Made by a program: the position numbers and the translations under genes. From Aporrectodea caliginosa (Eukaryota; Annelida; Clitellata; Crassiclitellata; Lumbricidae), in assembly GCA_020284085.1 (NCBI GenBank), contig JACEVL010000019.1, forward strand, positions 4,301,322 through 4,365,321: DNA of 64,000 bases, given 5' to 3'. How positions within the stretch are numbered: the stretch's first letter is position 1; every line of letters begins with the position of its first letter. The notes under the pieces are model-generated. The model had not been told where the DNA came from and made no database searches. It saw nothing but the letters and a program-made list of their open reading frames with translations. This document shows, one piece after another, positions 1 to 11,869 of this stretch.

Positions 1-75
1 ACTTCTATTTAGGAAGAATTCTTTTCGTCAATCCAACTTGTATTCGACCAACGCTGAAACCCATTTAATGGCCAG
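1..75. repeat. Fragment of 35-36-bp minisatellite element
   Basis: The first 75 bases match 2,702-2,776 closely: both hold a TTCGTCAATCCAACTTG block followed by CGACCAACGCTGAAACCCAT. They look like direct copies of one unit edge of the CCAGCTTC minisatellite family seen at 600-700 and 2,566-2,765. The element is cut by the window start, so its left end is unknown. Confidence 0.6.
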
Positions 76-194
76 CCATTTACGACGGCGTGGTGCTTCT
101 GCGGCGGAAAATGCCGCCACGTAACCCGCGAAAATTTACTTCTGCGGCGGAATTTTTTTGGACATTTTATCTAAAAACAACTCTAACCCTAACA

Positions 195-287
195 CTGACC
201 CTAACCGACCGTCACAGCGATTAACCTGACCCTAACCGACACTCACGAGACCAAACCTGACCCTAACCGACCCTCACGACGTCAATT
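195..287 (+). repeat. 31-bp tandem repeat containing CCCTAA
   Basis: CTGACCCTAACCGAC begins at 195, 226 and 257, so the period is 31 bp with three units. Each unit contains one telomere-like CCCTAA hexamer, but the period is not a multiple of six and the rest of the unit is unrelated, so this is an ordinary minisatellite and not an interstitial telomere array. Confidence 0.75.
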
Positions 288-380
288 TATAGGAAATACC
301 GCATTTTGAACAATGCGCATGCGCCGAAGGTTGCGCATGCGCAAAGCGCTTCCGCCGCAGAATTGTGTCGAAAATGTTAC

Positions 381-408
381 TTCTGCGGCGGAATTCTCCG
401 CCGCAGAA
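381..408. repeat. Short GC-rich hairpin palindrome
   Basis: TTCTGCGGCGGA at 381-392 is followed, after a four-base loop, by its reverse complement at 397-408. Single-arm copies of the same GC-rich motif occur near 98-110 and 140-152. It may be a foldback feature of the surrounding repeat. No coding region is seen in 1-590 apart from a short uninformative open frame. Confidence 0.7.
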
Positions 409-599
409 GATTTATCCTTTACGACGCTAAGCTACGCGCTTTTTTCATCAATCCAGCTTCCATTTACGCAGACACATCAGAGAAATAATTAAATACTCTA
501 ACATTTTCTGGTAGCAGCATCATGAATTAAATACGCTAAAATGCACCTTTATCTGTTTCAGCGGGTTTAATTATTGGTAACTATTTGGTATTTGTAGCA

Positions 600-699
600 T
601 TATTATTTTTCATCAATCCAGCTTCTACTTTGGTGAGAATTCTTCACATCGATCCAGCTTCCATTAGGCAAAAATTCGTTTAATCAGTCCAGCTTCTAT
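600..699 (-). repeat. 35-bp minisatellite, left part (interrupted array)
   Basis: CCAGCTTC occurs at 618, 653 and 688 (period 35), each preceded by a CATCAATC-like segment. The third unit is interrupted at TTAA by the piggyBac insertion and resumes at 2,566. The reverse-strand core GAAGCTGGATTGATGAAA links this array to those at 2,566, 41,830 and 58,934, and more loosely to 11,457 and 44,200. Confidence 0.8.
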
Positions 700-996
700 T
701 TAACCCTTTCATTCCCAATTTAATTTTGATTAATGAAAAAATATTTTGCTTAATTATTTTTAATCAGTAACATAGTCTGAAACATAATAGAATGAAATTT
801 TACTAAAAAATAAATTTTTTGACATTTTTTTATAATGACTCCATTTGGCGTCTATGGGACTCAATGGCTGAAAGTCGAAAACAAACTTAAAATTCAGTTG
901 ACACACACAAGTGTGTAACTAAGTGTAGAGTCGTAATTAACATGTGTGATAAGTACGAAAACTGTCCTTTGTGATACACAGGTGGCAGTTAAGTAG

Positions 997-1031
<35 letters not shown>

Positions 1032-2565
1032 TCTTTGCTTTGGTTCCGAATGAGCTGGAAAGTGTCCGATGCTGTCAAACCGCACCACATCACTGGCAAC
1101 AGTAATTACAGATCTTTTTCTGGGAAAAGTTAGTCTTCCTGATCCATCGTCTGAAGTTGGAATGGATGGCAGTAGCTCTTCTGCCGTTGCGGTCAATGAC
1201 GGACGTCCACGCCTTCGAGTGTGTGTTGGTGGCAGCTTATTTTCCTGTACAGGTGCCTCACTGATGATTGCTGTGAACTCGATGAGATCTAGCTGTTCTC
1301 GTTTTGGCTGGTTATTCTGTTCATCGACCACAGCTAAGTTCAGCGCCCACAAAGATAATGCGCCTGTACCACTTTGGACTCTTATGGTCAACCTTGTATA
1401 CAGTGACATCATGATGTCGAAGAGATCAACACCACCCATGTGCTCATGATATTCTTTGACAATAGCTGGACATGGGTGCTGACATACTTGTGCTGTTTCC
1501 TGTTCCATCTCTTGATTGAGGTCATTGGCTCTGTTGCAGTGTGGGTTGATGAAAGCTGAACTGAGACGTTATCAAGCCATCGTAACACAGCTAGACCAGA
1601 ATTAGCATGAACAGCTGTGTCAGCAGATACTAGATCCACTGTCTTCAACTCTTTCTTCGAGTTTAGGGGACAACAGGAGGAAATCTAAATTGCCTTGACC
1701 AGTACATTTGGTATTTTGGCATGTGAACTATACCCATCCTCATGAGCACTCCCAAATACTGTTCCATCTCAACTAAGTCTGTTTGGAAACTGGATGCACA
1801 CTGAACAGCATATATGTTGTTTTGCTCCACAATATGCTCAATCAATGCTTGTGAGAAGAAATGTTGAAAGTATTCCAGTGGAGATTGATTGTCTGGAGGT
1901 TCACTGAACCTATTTTTCTAAAGGATGTCACATGGAGGAGACAGTTTTTCCCATTGAAATGTATGACAGAATTTCTTCTTGTAGCGTGAAGAAGGCTGTT
2001 GCTGCAGAGGCAATTACTTACTTGATCTTTTGGAAATAGTTGCGCAATATTAAAATTAGAAGAAATTGCATCAAAAGTTATTTCTCAGTAATTGGACAAA
2101 CGGTTTTAGTATTTACTGTTGAGTCAAAATAGTCACACAGAAACAGCGAGAAATTTAATGCTATACATATTTCAACCTTTGAGGCCCATTGACTCCAAAT
2201 GGAGTCATGTTCAAAACTCACTTTTTCTCTGGAATTATTTCATTAAATAACATAACAACTCTTTTGACAGCTAAAGGATATACAAAAAGCAACATAACAA
2301 TTTTCTTACTTTTGGATATCTTTTGTTACATAAGAAAAATGGCTGCTAAACGAAAGAAGAAATTTCGTCTCTAGAGGCCAATGTTAAGACTATTATTGCA
2401 GCGCCATCTATGTAGACAAAATTATGCTAGCCTATCCGGAAAGATTCAGTATTATATGAATGTTGATAACAAATTAACCCTGGTTACCAGAAATTGAAAT
2501 AATTCTATAAAAAAATAATTTACACTAATGACTCCAAATGGAGTCACTGGGAACGAAAGGGTTAA
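700..2565 (-). mobile_element. piggyBac-family transposon, degenerate
   Basis: The element is bounded by TTAA at 700-703 and 2,562-2,565. Both ends read inward as TTAACCCTTTCRTTCCCA, the TTAA duplication plus a CCC-starting inverted terminal repeat expected of piggyBac. ACTCCATTTGGAGTC-type subterminal palindromes lie near 838, 2,190 and 2,528. Transposase remnants are on the minus strand (894-1,845). A run of AAGT tetranucleotides sits at about 992-1,030. If one TTAA and the element are removed, a normal minisatellite unit is restored, so this is a precise insertion into that array. Confidence 0.88.
894..1845 (-). pseudogene. piggyBac transposase remnant
   Basis: Three reading-frame pieces on the minus strand resemble the piggyBac transposase. 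The piece at 1,845-1,663 contains YLGVLMRMGIVHMPKYQMYW, like the early helical part where PGBD proteins have a GLLxxMGIxxLPxxxxYW pattern. The piece at 1,508-894 contains MGGVDLFDIMM, the conserved C-terminal MGGVDxxDQ motif that carries a catalytic Asp, followed by a DMAVVNA-like segment (LNLAVVDEQNNQ). A third piece (1,648-1,409) lies between. Frames are broken and most of the DDD catalytic core between these motifs is missing, so this is an internally deleted, non-functional copy. Confidence 0.8.
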
Positions 2566-2880
2566 GCAGGAATTATTTTTCATCAATACAACTTTTATTT
2601 AATTAAGAATTACTTTCCATTAATCCAGCTTCTCGTTAAGCAAGATTCTTTTCATCGGGCCCACTTCTATTTTACTAAAAATTATTTTCGTCAATCCGAC
2701 TTCTATTTAGCGAGAATTCGTTTCGTCAATCCAACTTGTTTTCGACCAACGCTGAAACCCATGCAATGGCGGATAATTAAACCCGCTAAAACGATATTTT
2801 ACCTTTACCTTTTCACTAAATGGAAGCTGGATTGATGAAAATTATTTTTTAGATGAAATGGAAGCGGGATTGATTAGTGT
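2566..2880 (-). repeat. 35-bp minisatellite, right part
   Basis: About five further degenerate units of the array at 600-699 follow the piggyBac insertion (ATCCAGCTTC, GCCCACTTC, ATCCGACTTC, ATCCAACTTG). From about 2,812 the core appears in the opposite orientation (ATGGAAGCTGGATTGATGAAA, twice to 2,880), so the element ends with inverted copies of its own repeat, as in a foldback or MITE-like element. Confidence 0.7.
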
Positions 2881-3415
2881 TATCAAGGCATGGGTATACT
2901 GCTTACTAACCAATGTGAAGTACGGCATTGAAGACATTCAAATAATTTAGGAATATAAACTACGGGATAACCCCATTTCAAATGACAACCTGTAGACAGG
3001 TTTCCGAGATTAAAATAATTTACCAACCCAAACTTCTCTTCAATAATTTACCAAGCTAAACTACGATTTTACCTGTATCAGAATAAAGTTTAACAACAGT
3101 TCACCGGAAACACTAGTGTCAAGCAAAAGCTTTTTAAAGGTCAAGGTGGTGTAAATGGTGTTTGTCGTAAAGAAAGATACATTACAGGGATAATACTTCT
3201 AACTAAGCGTTGGACTAACAACGCTCGCGACATCTAGTGATTGACGACAATGTTTGCCCTCCAAAAACAGTCAGCGTATGAAAGCTTTGACACTCAGCTG
3301 TCTTCACTTTGATCAAGAACAGTCTGATGCTGTCACTGCTGCTTTCGAATGGTAACCAGCCAATCAGTTAACCAACCAAACACTTAACCAACCAACCATA
3401 TAACCCGCAAATCTC

Positions 3416-4731
3416 TTAACCCTCGGGTTACCAACGAGGGGTGGTTACCACCCCTACCCCCTACGTTTTTATGCATAAATTTTTTCATATGGAATATAAT
3501 TTTTACTTTTTAGAAAATCATTTAAATAATTAAATACGCAAAAATACAACTCTACCTCACTATCAATAAAATACGCTAAGATGCACTTTCCCAGTGAAAA
3601 ATCCGGCCCGAACAGCTTTCCGGTCGAATATTCAACCCTTCTTTTAGTTAACCCTCGGGCTACCAAAGGGGGTGGTTGCCACCCCTAGGTTTTTTTTCAT
3701 CTCAAACTTTTTCCGTATGGACTAAAACTTTGACCTTTTAGATAGCTGTAGGGGGTTCATTTACACACGTTTTGAGGTAAAATGTGAGATGATATCTCAC
3801 ACTGTTCAAAAGTTATACCCAATATACCCGAGGCACCAGGGGGGTGGATACTACCCCTAGATTTTCGACTATATCTTATCCGTCATTTAATATTAAGAAA
3901 AACAAATTATACCATTATATAGAGGGAATGTGGGGCTACATTTCTATGGTCACTGAATTGACCTGAGACAACCGGAAGTGCTCAAAATAAATAATAATAC
4001 GTGTAATAGGCGTGAAAGATGGCTGAATGGAAGCACTCCCCTCTTAGTTTTTTTTCTGTAGCGTATTCATTTGTCTTCCTGGAAGAGAAACAAAGATACC
4101 ATTCTTTAGAGGGAATGTAGGGCTTCATTTGCATACCAACATCTTTGTCTTTTCAATACCGGAAGTGATAAAATAAATAATAATACGCGTAATCTGTGTG
4201 AAAATGGCTCAATACAGCATTACAACGTAAACCGATATATATGTATGAATATATATGTATGGATGTACATTTATACTATATAAACATGTGTAGGGCGTGC
4301 GTTTCCTTTTTAACGACTAGCTGTGTGGTAACAAAGACCATTAGCGTCGCCCTCCTCCTTTATCCAGGCTTGGGACTGGCACTGTCAGAAAGCGAACAGT
4401 GGCGGAGGTAGGGATGATTGTTCGTATCTTTTATACATAGATTAGTTTCAAACACACATAATCTTATATTTGTTTATCGAAAAAGTACAAAATGTACGCA
4501 ATAATATACAATATTGCTAATTAATGGGTTCCGTTGTTAAAAGTGATGTAATTTCGAGGTGCATTCACATAATGTACAACTAAATATACCATTCTGTGCA
4601 GAAATGCATGCTGAATCCATTGCTATATTACAAGTTATGATATGTAAAACCAAACACGAAATCCAGGGGGTGGTAACCACCCCCCCTTGGTAGCCAGTGT
4701 TACAAAAAAAGCTTGGTAGCCCTAGGGTTAA
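3416..4731. mobile_element. piggyBac-type MITE(s), possibly nested
   Basis: TTAA plus CCCTCGGGTTACCAA starts at 3,416 and a second left end, TTAACCCTCGGGCTACCAA, starts at 3,648. The right end at 4,731 reads inward TTAACCCTAGGGCTACCAA. Each end continues into a GGGGTGGTTNCCACCCC palindrome. TTAA duplications and CCC termini indicate piggyBac mobilisation. Two left ends and one right end suggest one MITE inside another, or a solo end. No transposase is seen. The region is absent from the right arm of the inverted duplication, so it inserted after, or on only one, copy. Confidence 0.75.
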
Positions 4732-5209
4732 GGTAAACGACAGAAAACGTTTGTCACGTATCTTGGGCGTAAACTGTCTAAGGCTGAAATCGAAGTGGGG
4801 CAGTAGACATTTCTGTCCCATGTTCAATTACATTAATTAGGCCTAATAATTAATAACTTTGTGTTAACTCCTTTGTCGGCGGTGCTTGTGAAATGGCATA
4901 AAATAATGTTCAGTGAGAAGTAGCCTAGGCCTTATAATGTAATGCACAGTTTTAGCATCAGTGACTTTTGAGATTTTGTTTTTTATGCTAGAGTTGCTTT
5001 TAAGTAATTAAGTAGGTTAGAGTGATCTTGATTAAACGCAAGCAAACTCTCGGCGCTTTACATTCAAGTTTAAAATAATTGCGGTATACAGAAGCGATAA
5101 TTAGGAGAACAAAATACAGTCAATAAAGTCTAACTGTACAACATCCTAGCCAAGAAACCGAGCATGGTGATGGAATAAAGTCTATGGAGAACACGGTAAT
5201 GCGAGCGTG

Positions 5210-5357
5210 GGCGCAGGCGGAAGCGAAAATCTGTACAAAACTTTGGGGGGACAGATTTTTTCCAGGGTCCAATTGTTTCATTTTTTTGGGAACAGTCAAA
5301 ACTTTGGGGACAGTTCTCATCTGCCCCTCTTCCATGATTCACGCCACTGGGCGCAGG
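5210..5357. mobile_element. Small hAT-like MITE
   Basis: GGCGCAGG occurs at 5,210-5,217 and 5,350-5,357, flanking a 132-bp segment. The right end reads inward CAGTGGCGTGAAT, a common hAT terminus. The left end (CGGAAGCGAAAAT) is only a weak match. The segment is missing at the matching place in the right arm (about 57,110), which supports an insertion. Confidence 0.55.
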
Positions 5358-5671
5358 TCATTAACAGTACAATGGATAGGAGCGTAGGCCGTGGAGGATG
5401 CATGTGGCCAGGATTATTTAAGATGTTTCTAAAAAGGTCTTGATCAACTTTTTTACAGAGTTCCTGGTGAAAGATTACGTAGATCACGTAGGTGAACAGC
5501 TTATCGCTCCCTTTCTAGTTGTTTACCGCTTTCCTTTTTAGCTTTTCTGTTTCCTTACCTCACTGTTGCGAGAGAACAGTTTATAGGGCCCACGTTTAGC
5601 CAACCGCGAACCAATAACAAATTGAACCAAAACAGATAAGGAATGGTTACGCATAATACGTAGCATCGGGT

Positions 5672-5815
5672 CCATAGTGTAGTGGTAAAATCACCGGCGT
5701 GAAGAGCAGTAGGAAGCGGGATCGCTTCCCGCACCCTCCCAAAGGTCCACTCACTCAACCTATCATTTGCGAGATGGCGCATTGGTAAAATTAGATGTAG
5801 GACGTGATGGGCGAC
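5672..5815 (+). mobile_element. tRNA-derived SINE
   Basis: A tRNA-like head has a box A-like TAGTGTAGTGGTAAAA and a box B-like GGGATCGCTTCC with roughly tRNA spacing. The tail contains GACGTGATGGGCG, like AACGTGATGGACATC in the SINE at 36,315-36,510. It is absent from the right arm. It is not a functional tRNA: the acceptor stem does not close. Confidence 0.6.
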
Positions 5816-5937
5816 TTGCATGGCTGCCGAATAGCCAACAGCTAAATTCGACTCCTGTAATAACTTGTGATCATCCGTTCATGATACTGAATTGTAATCA
5901 TCCTGCGTAATTGTCAGTTTGAATTAATAAAGAATAT

Positions 5938-6242
<305 letters not shown>

Positions 6243-6263
6243 TTATTAGATCATATTATTACC

Positions 6264-6700
6264 CTGTGAAAAGCAGCGAAACAAAGAAACGGAGGAAGTG
6301 ATGGGTCGGAGCGAGGAGCGAGAGAGAAGTTCTGGAACTGTTTATGATTGGCCTCCTTTTCGTGTATACATCGTTTGTATTAGGGCTGTGTTAGTTAAGT
6401 GGTTGGTTGTGGTCGAGGCATTCATCAACGTCAACAGCAGATCGTCGTTCGTCGTTTATTCAACGACCGATAAACAGACCAATCGACGAAAAACGAAGGC
6501 ACTCCATGCCCTCCTCCTTCACCCCTCTCTCTCCAGCCATCCATCCGGTGTGGTGCCAAATGATGCCCGCAGTGGAGACTCCGCCCGCTTCCATTGTCAA
6601 AGAGTTTTTGGCATAACGTGGGCGAGATTCTGTCCGAGTGAAATGGTATCCGGACCAATGGCCTGGCAGTTAGACAACGTCGTTTGGAGTGTTATGTCAA
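6264..6700. other. Arm block without a recognised gene
   Basis: This block aligns with the reverse complement of 52,950-53,410. Short open frames exist on both strands but are not conserved between the arms (the right copy has a (GGA)n expansion in the middle), so they are not treated as genes. Confidence 0.5.
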
Positions 6701-6895
6701 CGGTTGAAGTATAGTTTAACTTTTTACCTTATAGTAGGCCCTAATTATATTTATTATGATGGATAGACAGCATAAAATAACGAGGACAAAATTTCTTGGA
6801 CTAACACTGATGGATTATTGGACTTGACGGGTGACCGTGGACAGTGGAGATCGCTCATTCGTTCCATTCGCCGCCAGAGGGCTGAAGTCAGGCAC

Positions 6896-7010
<115 letters not shown>

Positions 7011-7939
7011 TAGTAAATTATGACATGCGAAACAATGTTTTTGCCAGAGGAGACGATATAAGCAAAACTTGTGAGCAGTCGAGTCAGTATTTACTACGAA
7101 CGAGATCTGCAGCTGTTGCTACAGTAACTCGAGTTTTATTTTTTAAAGAAATTTTCCAAGCTGTAAAGTGGCGATGGCATTTTGTAGCGCTTTACTATGT
7201 GAACACATACTGTTTTGAAATTGTCTACATTATTTGTGTGTAACTTTTAACCTAATTAAATTTTAACGTTTCGTGATTTCAAAAGCATCGGATTTTGTAA
7301 ACTTGCGCAATCTGCTAATGGTTAACTGACACTGATTATACCAGATAAGAATTAAATAACGAAACGCGGGAACTATGAAACCAACATTCTTTGATAAAGT
7401 ATTTATGCTAATTTATTTCTATATAAATCAGGAAAATATGCTGACATACTTTGAAACCCTCCGTCGAATTTCCCTACTTACTTAGGCCTACATGCACTTC
7501 GCATCGTTGGTAGGCTATAAGTATGGGAATAATTGTGTACTTGATATCTTATCCGGACAAGATTTCGCAGGCCACTAACAGTTCAGCTTGACAGTTGCTA
7601 TCTTACGTCATCGGTCACCTGAACCAATTACAATATTTCTCGGGCACATCTTTACCCCGGTCGAGACCTCGAATCACACCGGGCACAGACGCAACCCGTC
7701 CAAGCAGCATCCGCAGCCGCAGCGCATCTCATCCAAAAGGGTTTTTGCATAAGTTTGTGCAATGCATATGTATGCGTGTGTTGCGCATGCATTATGTGTG
7801 TATACGTTGCGCATGTGCTCTGTATATTCTACGTAGATGATGAGAAACAAATGGAGATTCTCAAAGCCACTGTATCGTTTTCACTCTACTTTCTCTATCC
7901 GTGGCTCAGGAGGCACACAGCTTCAGGTTCTACGGCTCG

Positions 7940-8640
7940 TGCCATCGCTTTCCCCTCCCTCTTTTTCTCTCCTCTCCTCCCGCTCTATCTCTCGTCCCCT
8001 CTCGCTGCTCCCGCCATCTCTCTTCTCCCTCTGTCCCCTCCATCTCCCCTCCTCTCCCTCTTTCTCTCTCTCCCCTTCTTCTTTCTCTCTTCCACCGCTT
8101 ACTCCCCTCCATCCTTCCCACCCTATAAGCTTATCCTTTTCCTTTCTCGTTCTTCGTTTTTGTTCGCGCGATGATACCGTCAATGTTCTTGCATAATGAC
8201 GATAATAGCTTAGCCGCAGTTAATAGAGGAAGAGAACGGAGGATAAACAGTCACGAGTGAGCAACAGACAGAGACAGAAACGAACAGAGACAAATACACG
8301 TAAGACAAACATACAGAAACAGACCGACAGATAAGAGAAAAGAGACTGACGGGTAACAGAGATATCAGAGAGACAGCAAATATGACAGAAGGAGCAGAGA
8401 CACAGACAAGAGACAGAGAGAGGAAGGACAGAGAAAGAAAGAGATAGAGAGGACAGAGCAGGGAGGAGAGAGACAGAGAGGAGAGAGGAGGGAGGGAGAG
8501 AAGGAGGGAGGGAGGGAGAGGGAGGGAAGGATATAGATAGGAGAGATATGTATAAGAGAATAGACTGGCGGGTGGTGTACTGTGTACAATAGAAAGAGAG
8601 ACAGTAAGAATGACAGAAAGAGACATAGAGACTGAGGACA
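7940..8640. repeat. Pyrimidine-rich then purine-rich low-complexity tracts
   Basis: Bases 7,940-8,130 are almost entirely C and T, while 8,260-8,640 are almost entirely A and G, mostly AGAGACAG-type units. The two tracts can pair as a long imperfect hairpin. The right arm keeps the pair as 51,640-51,900 and 52,140-52,230 but shorter. Long open frames here are low-complexity artefacts. Confidence 0.85.
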
Positions 8641-9317
8641 GACATAGACAGAGAGACAGAGAGCGCAGCATAAGTAGAGGCGGAGCATTGACAAATACGG
8701 GCCGTGTTTGCTTAGACATAAACGTACATAGGCCACTCCATGTTTTTTCTTCATATATACATGGACGTGTGTATATTTATATACATATAATATATATACA
8801 TGCATATAAATATATATGCGCATCGAGGGCGCGAGCGAGGAGAAGCGTTTGGTTTTAAGATGAGAATGTCCCATGTGGTTTTTGTTAGAGTGCTGCCGTT
8901 AAAAGGTAAACCTGCTCCAATTCCTAGACAAGTGGCATCCGCGGTATACTAGCCTAATAATCGTTTTAAAAACAAGAGTAATGTTATTATAATAAATACA
9001 GTTGTTATTCTTATGTAGTATTAGGTCTGGCGATGGAATTAGTTAGCATCAGTTAGTATTTAGTAGTCGAACCACTGTTAGTGATAGCATTTTAAATCAC
9101 TGGAGGACAAGTGATCAGGTTACTCAGACGGACGGACACATTTGCGATGGTTATAAGCATAGACAGTTGTGTAGGTTACTCAGACGGACGGACGCATCTG
9201 CCACATAGCAAGAGACAGATAAGAAGAAGAACCTAAGCTAAGCTCCGTAAAGTTTTGTTTATTCTGAAGAGGAGGAGGACGGTGTGGCAGGGATACGTTG
9301 GCCGCAGTCCGATGTAG

Positions 9318-9341
9318 CAGCAGCAGCAGCAGCAGCAGCAG
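9318..9341 (+). repeat. (CAG)8 upstream of fibulin exon 1
   Basis: Eight CAG triplets lie about 560 bp before the likely fibulin start codon, in presumed promoter or 5' UTR sequence. The right arm has only four (50,914-50,925 as CTG), so the tract changed length after duplication. Confidence 0.85.
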
Positions 9342-9901
9342 AGCGGAGGCTGAATGGAGGAGAGGGCGGCGCCTGTAACCGTCTGCAGCGATGGGTAACA
9401 TACACTAACGTATACGTACACGACTTACAATAAACGGAACATGGAGCAGCATCAGGCGATCGTTTAGTGAAGCAGAGACATAAGAGGCAGAGGCAGAGGG
9501 CGGTGGATTGGTGTTTTCTATGAGGCGACGGTTGTTAGTCGGTCGTAAATCACAACTTAGACGAAGCTAATAGGAAGCTAAACAATTAGAGGAGGAAAAA
9601 GAAGAGGTTGGTGGTAGCATACGCTGAGGAGGAGGAATGCTTTCAAGTGGGTCTTGTAATAGGAGTGGAGTCGATTACGCATTATAATGGAGTGTGGTCG
9701 ACTACTCTGAAACGGTTCAATGGGCTCAGCGTTCGTTCGTACGTCCGTAGACATGAATGCAATTCATTCAGGATGAGACACAGATTGCGAGGAGGGAATA
9801 CGGATGCGTTGGTTGTGATGCCATTCAGTTGGATATTCACCAGTATCATCAACATCTCGGTTGCCTTTCCTTCCTCATCCTCCTCCTCCTCCGCCATTCG
9901 A

Positions 9902-10016
9902 ATGTCGTCGGTCTCAAGAAAGCGACGTCTCAATCGGCAGACAAATGCCGCCGTCGGATTACTCGGTCTCGGTCTTCTTCTGATCACAGCAACAACATTT
10001 CCCAAACCAATCTCAG
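9902..10016 (+). CDS. Fibulin exon 1: signal peptide
   Basis: From ATG at 9,902 the exon encodes 38 residues plus one base (phase 1), ending at TCTCAG|GTAATT. The peptide has a basic n-region with RKRR, a hydrophobic core AVGLLGLGLLLITA and a short polar end, a textbook secretory signal. An open frame continues upstream to 9,608 and a further Met lies at 9,773, but the 9,902 start places the hydrophobic core where a signal peptide needs it and is shared with the right-arm copy (50,358). The upstream part is therefore more likely 5' UTR. A longer N-terminus starting at 9,773 cannot be excluded. Confidence 0.72.
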
Positions 10017-11456
10017 GTAATTCCCGTTTCGAAACTCATGATGCCAATGGAAATTATGAAGTGACTTTCATCTTCGTCGTTAAGCTATCTCCGGAGATTC
10101 TCAGAAGATGTCTGTCGACGCTGTCGAGTGCTTTCTTCTCACAGTTGACCCGATAAGAACGATCAAGCACCCGAACAACGGTCTTTGATATTGTAACGCC
10201 TCGTTGTCTCTATTGGGTGAATTTGATCCTCGCTCAATGTAGGAAACTAATCATCTCTCTTAGTAAAGAACTTCATTAGTTTAACGAAAGCCCTTTGCTC
10301 TGGAATGACTTCCTGTAAAGATCTTCATTAGTTTTTACAATAAGCCCAAGAAGAAGAGAAGAAGAAGAATAAGAAGAAGAAGAAGCTGTGATAGAATAAG
10401 CTACCTGCTAGTGTTGGTGACTCATTTTCTACATATGAGGCCTATCTCACTAATCGAATGTACTCATCACTCAATTCAGAAATCTCGAACCAAACTCGTT
10501 TATTAACCCTTAATAAGCTGACGCAAACGCAACTTAAATAGACTTCAAGGGGTTCAATATCACTAGGCATTTTAATAGTGTAAAGACGGGGCATGTAATT
10601 AATTACAGTCATATTTTCCAGGAAGATGATGATGCTTGAACCGTTATGTGGTCACGTTCAGAGTTTATATCCGGTATTACGGAGGTTGAGCAAGTTCCGA
10701 AGCACATACACATGATTTTGGATCGCTGATGATAACTCAGTCAATGGCTTAATGCTATCAATCCATGGCATAAGGTTACTTCAAGCGAAGCACATCTTAC
10801 TTTGATTCTAGCCATGTCTTCATAGACGAGATATTTATAACGGATTCGCGCCTCTACTCTGCGCTCGTGAATGCACGGTTGCCCTCTGCTTAGCCTCTAT
10901 ATAGCGCTTCATATTTTTCTCGTTAACCAGTATGTTTTTGATTATGTCTTTCCCGTATAAAACCAGCGTTTGGAAATGCAAAAGTTGCGGTCACTTGACT
11001 AAATAAAATTCAAGCACACTCTTCTTGTATAGTTTTGACAGTCTGAAATAAAATCTAGAGCACATGTTGTCGCAAATTGTTTCGTATTGTAAATTCGTTT
11101 ATTCGAAGTACATTGTGTTGCCGTCATAATACAGCAAGTAATATAGCTGTTATAGCATTAGAGACTGTTCGACCCTACAAGTCTGTTTCTGATAATTATG
11201 GCTAATTGGATCAGCTTGCAATGCAGAGAGTGAGACAGGGCTAATTTTTCCTGCCAGAATGCAGCTAGTAAATGTTTTTAAACATCAAACGAGATGAAAA
11301 GGTTCTTGTTGTCCTTGTCTGAGAGGGCAAATGGGCGGGTCTTGAGTCGCAGATTGTATCGGCTTTCCTGTCGATTCTGGCACATCCGTCGGCATATAGG
11401 GCCTACCCAAATTCCAACCCCAACAGCAGTTCATAAATATAATGTAATAGTAAACG
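10017..11456. other. Intron 1, first part, no gene seen
   Basis: No exon-like segment is recognised. An (AAG)n purine tract lies at 10,346-10,386. Sequence from about 10,800 pairs with 44,420-49,600 of the right arm, where the 4.55 kb hAT element has been inserted opposite position ~11,060. The left arm is the empty site. Confidence 0.6.
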
Positions 11457-11704
11457 TAGAAGTTGGATGAGCGATGAAAGAAAGCATGCTAAATTATTGC
11501 AGTAACATTAGAAGTTGGATGTGCATATTTATAGCAGAAATAGAAGCTGGATGAGCGACGAAAAATGATTTTGATACTAAATTATATTATTGCAGTAAAA
11601 CTAGAAGTTGGATGAGCGATTAAAATATTTTTAGTGAGGTAGAAGTTGGATGAGGGATGTAAATAATGTTATTGTAGAAGTAGAAGTTGGATGAGCGAGG
11701 AAAG
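11457..11704 (+). repeat. Array of TAGAAGTTGGATGAGCGA units
   Basis: AGAAG(T/C)TGGATG starts at 11,457, 11,510, 11,542, 11,603, 11,641 and 11,682. Spacing is irregular (32-61 bp), and most units continue as AGCGA(T/C)GAAA. The same array is present, reversed, at 44,180-44,425 in the right arm, so it predates the duplication. The core resembles that of the 36-bp minisatellites at 600, 2,566, 41,830 and 58,934. Confidence 0.8.
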
Positions 11705-11869
11705 CATGTAGGCCTGGTAACTAAAATAATTATGCATATTTTTGAATATTTATGAACTGCTGTACTAGGTTGGGATTTGGGTATGAGGGATGCCATCCGT
11801 CGTAGGACGTTCTTTGGAATCATTGATTATGAACCCTTAAGAGCGCGTTCTTTGGAATAATTGATTATC

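Noticed and set aside
180..290. Interstitial telomere
   Set aside because: Period is 31 bp, not 6; only one CCCTAA per unit.
5672..5745. Functional tRNA gene
   Set aside because: The acceptor stem does not pair and box B is imperfect; it is a SINE head.
7755..8874. Several overlapping Ser/Leu/Pro-rich or Arg/Glu-rich frames over 100 residues
   Set aside because: They arise from CT- and GA-rich low complexity and are not conserved in the right arm.
9608..9901. Upstream extension of fibulin exon 1 as protein-coding
   Set aside because: It would bury the signal-like hydrophobic core about 100 residues inside the protein. The start at 9,902 gives a normal signal peptide. Kept only as an alternative.
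11457..11704. CRISPR array
   Set aside because: Irregular spacing, degenerate units and a eukaryotic context; also embedded in duplicated intron sequence.
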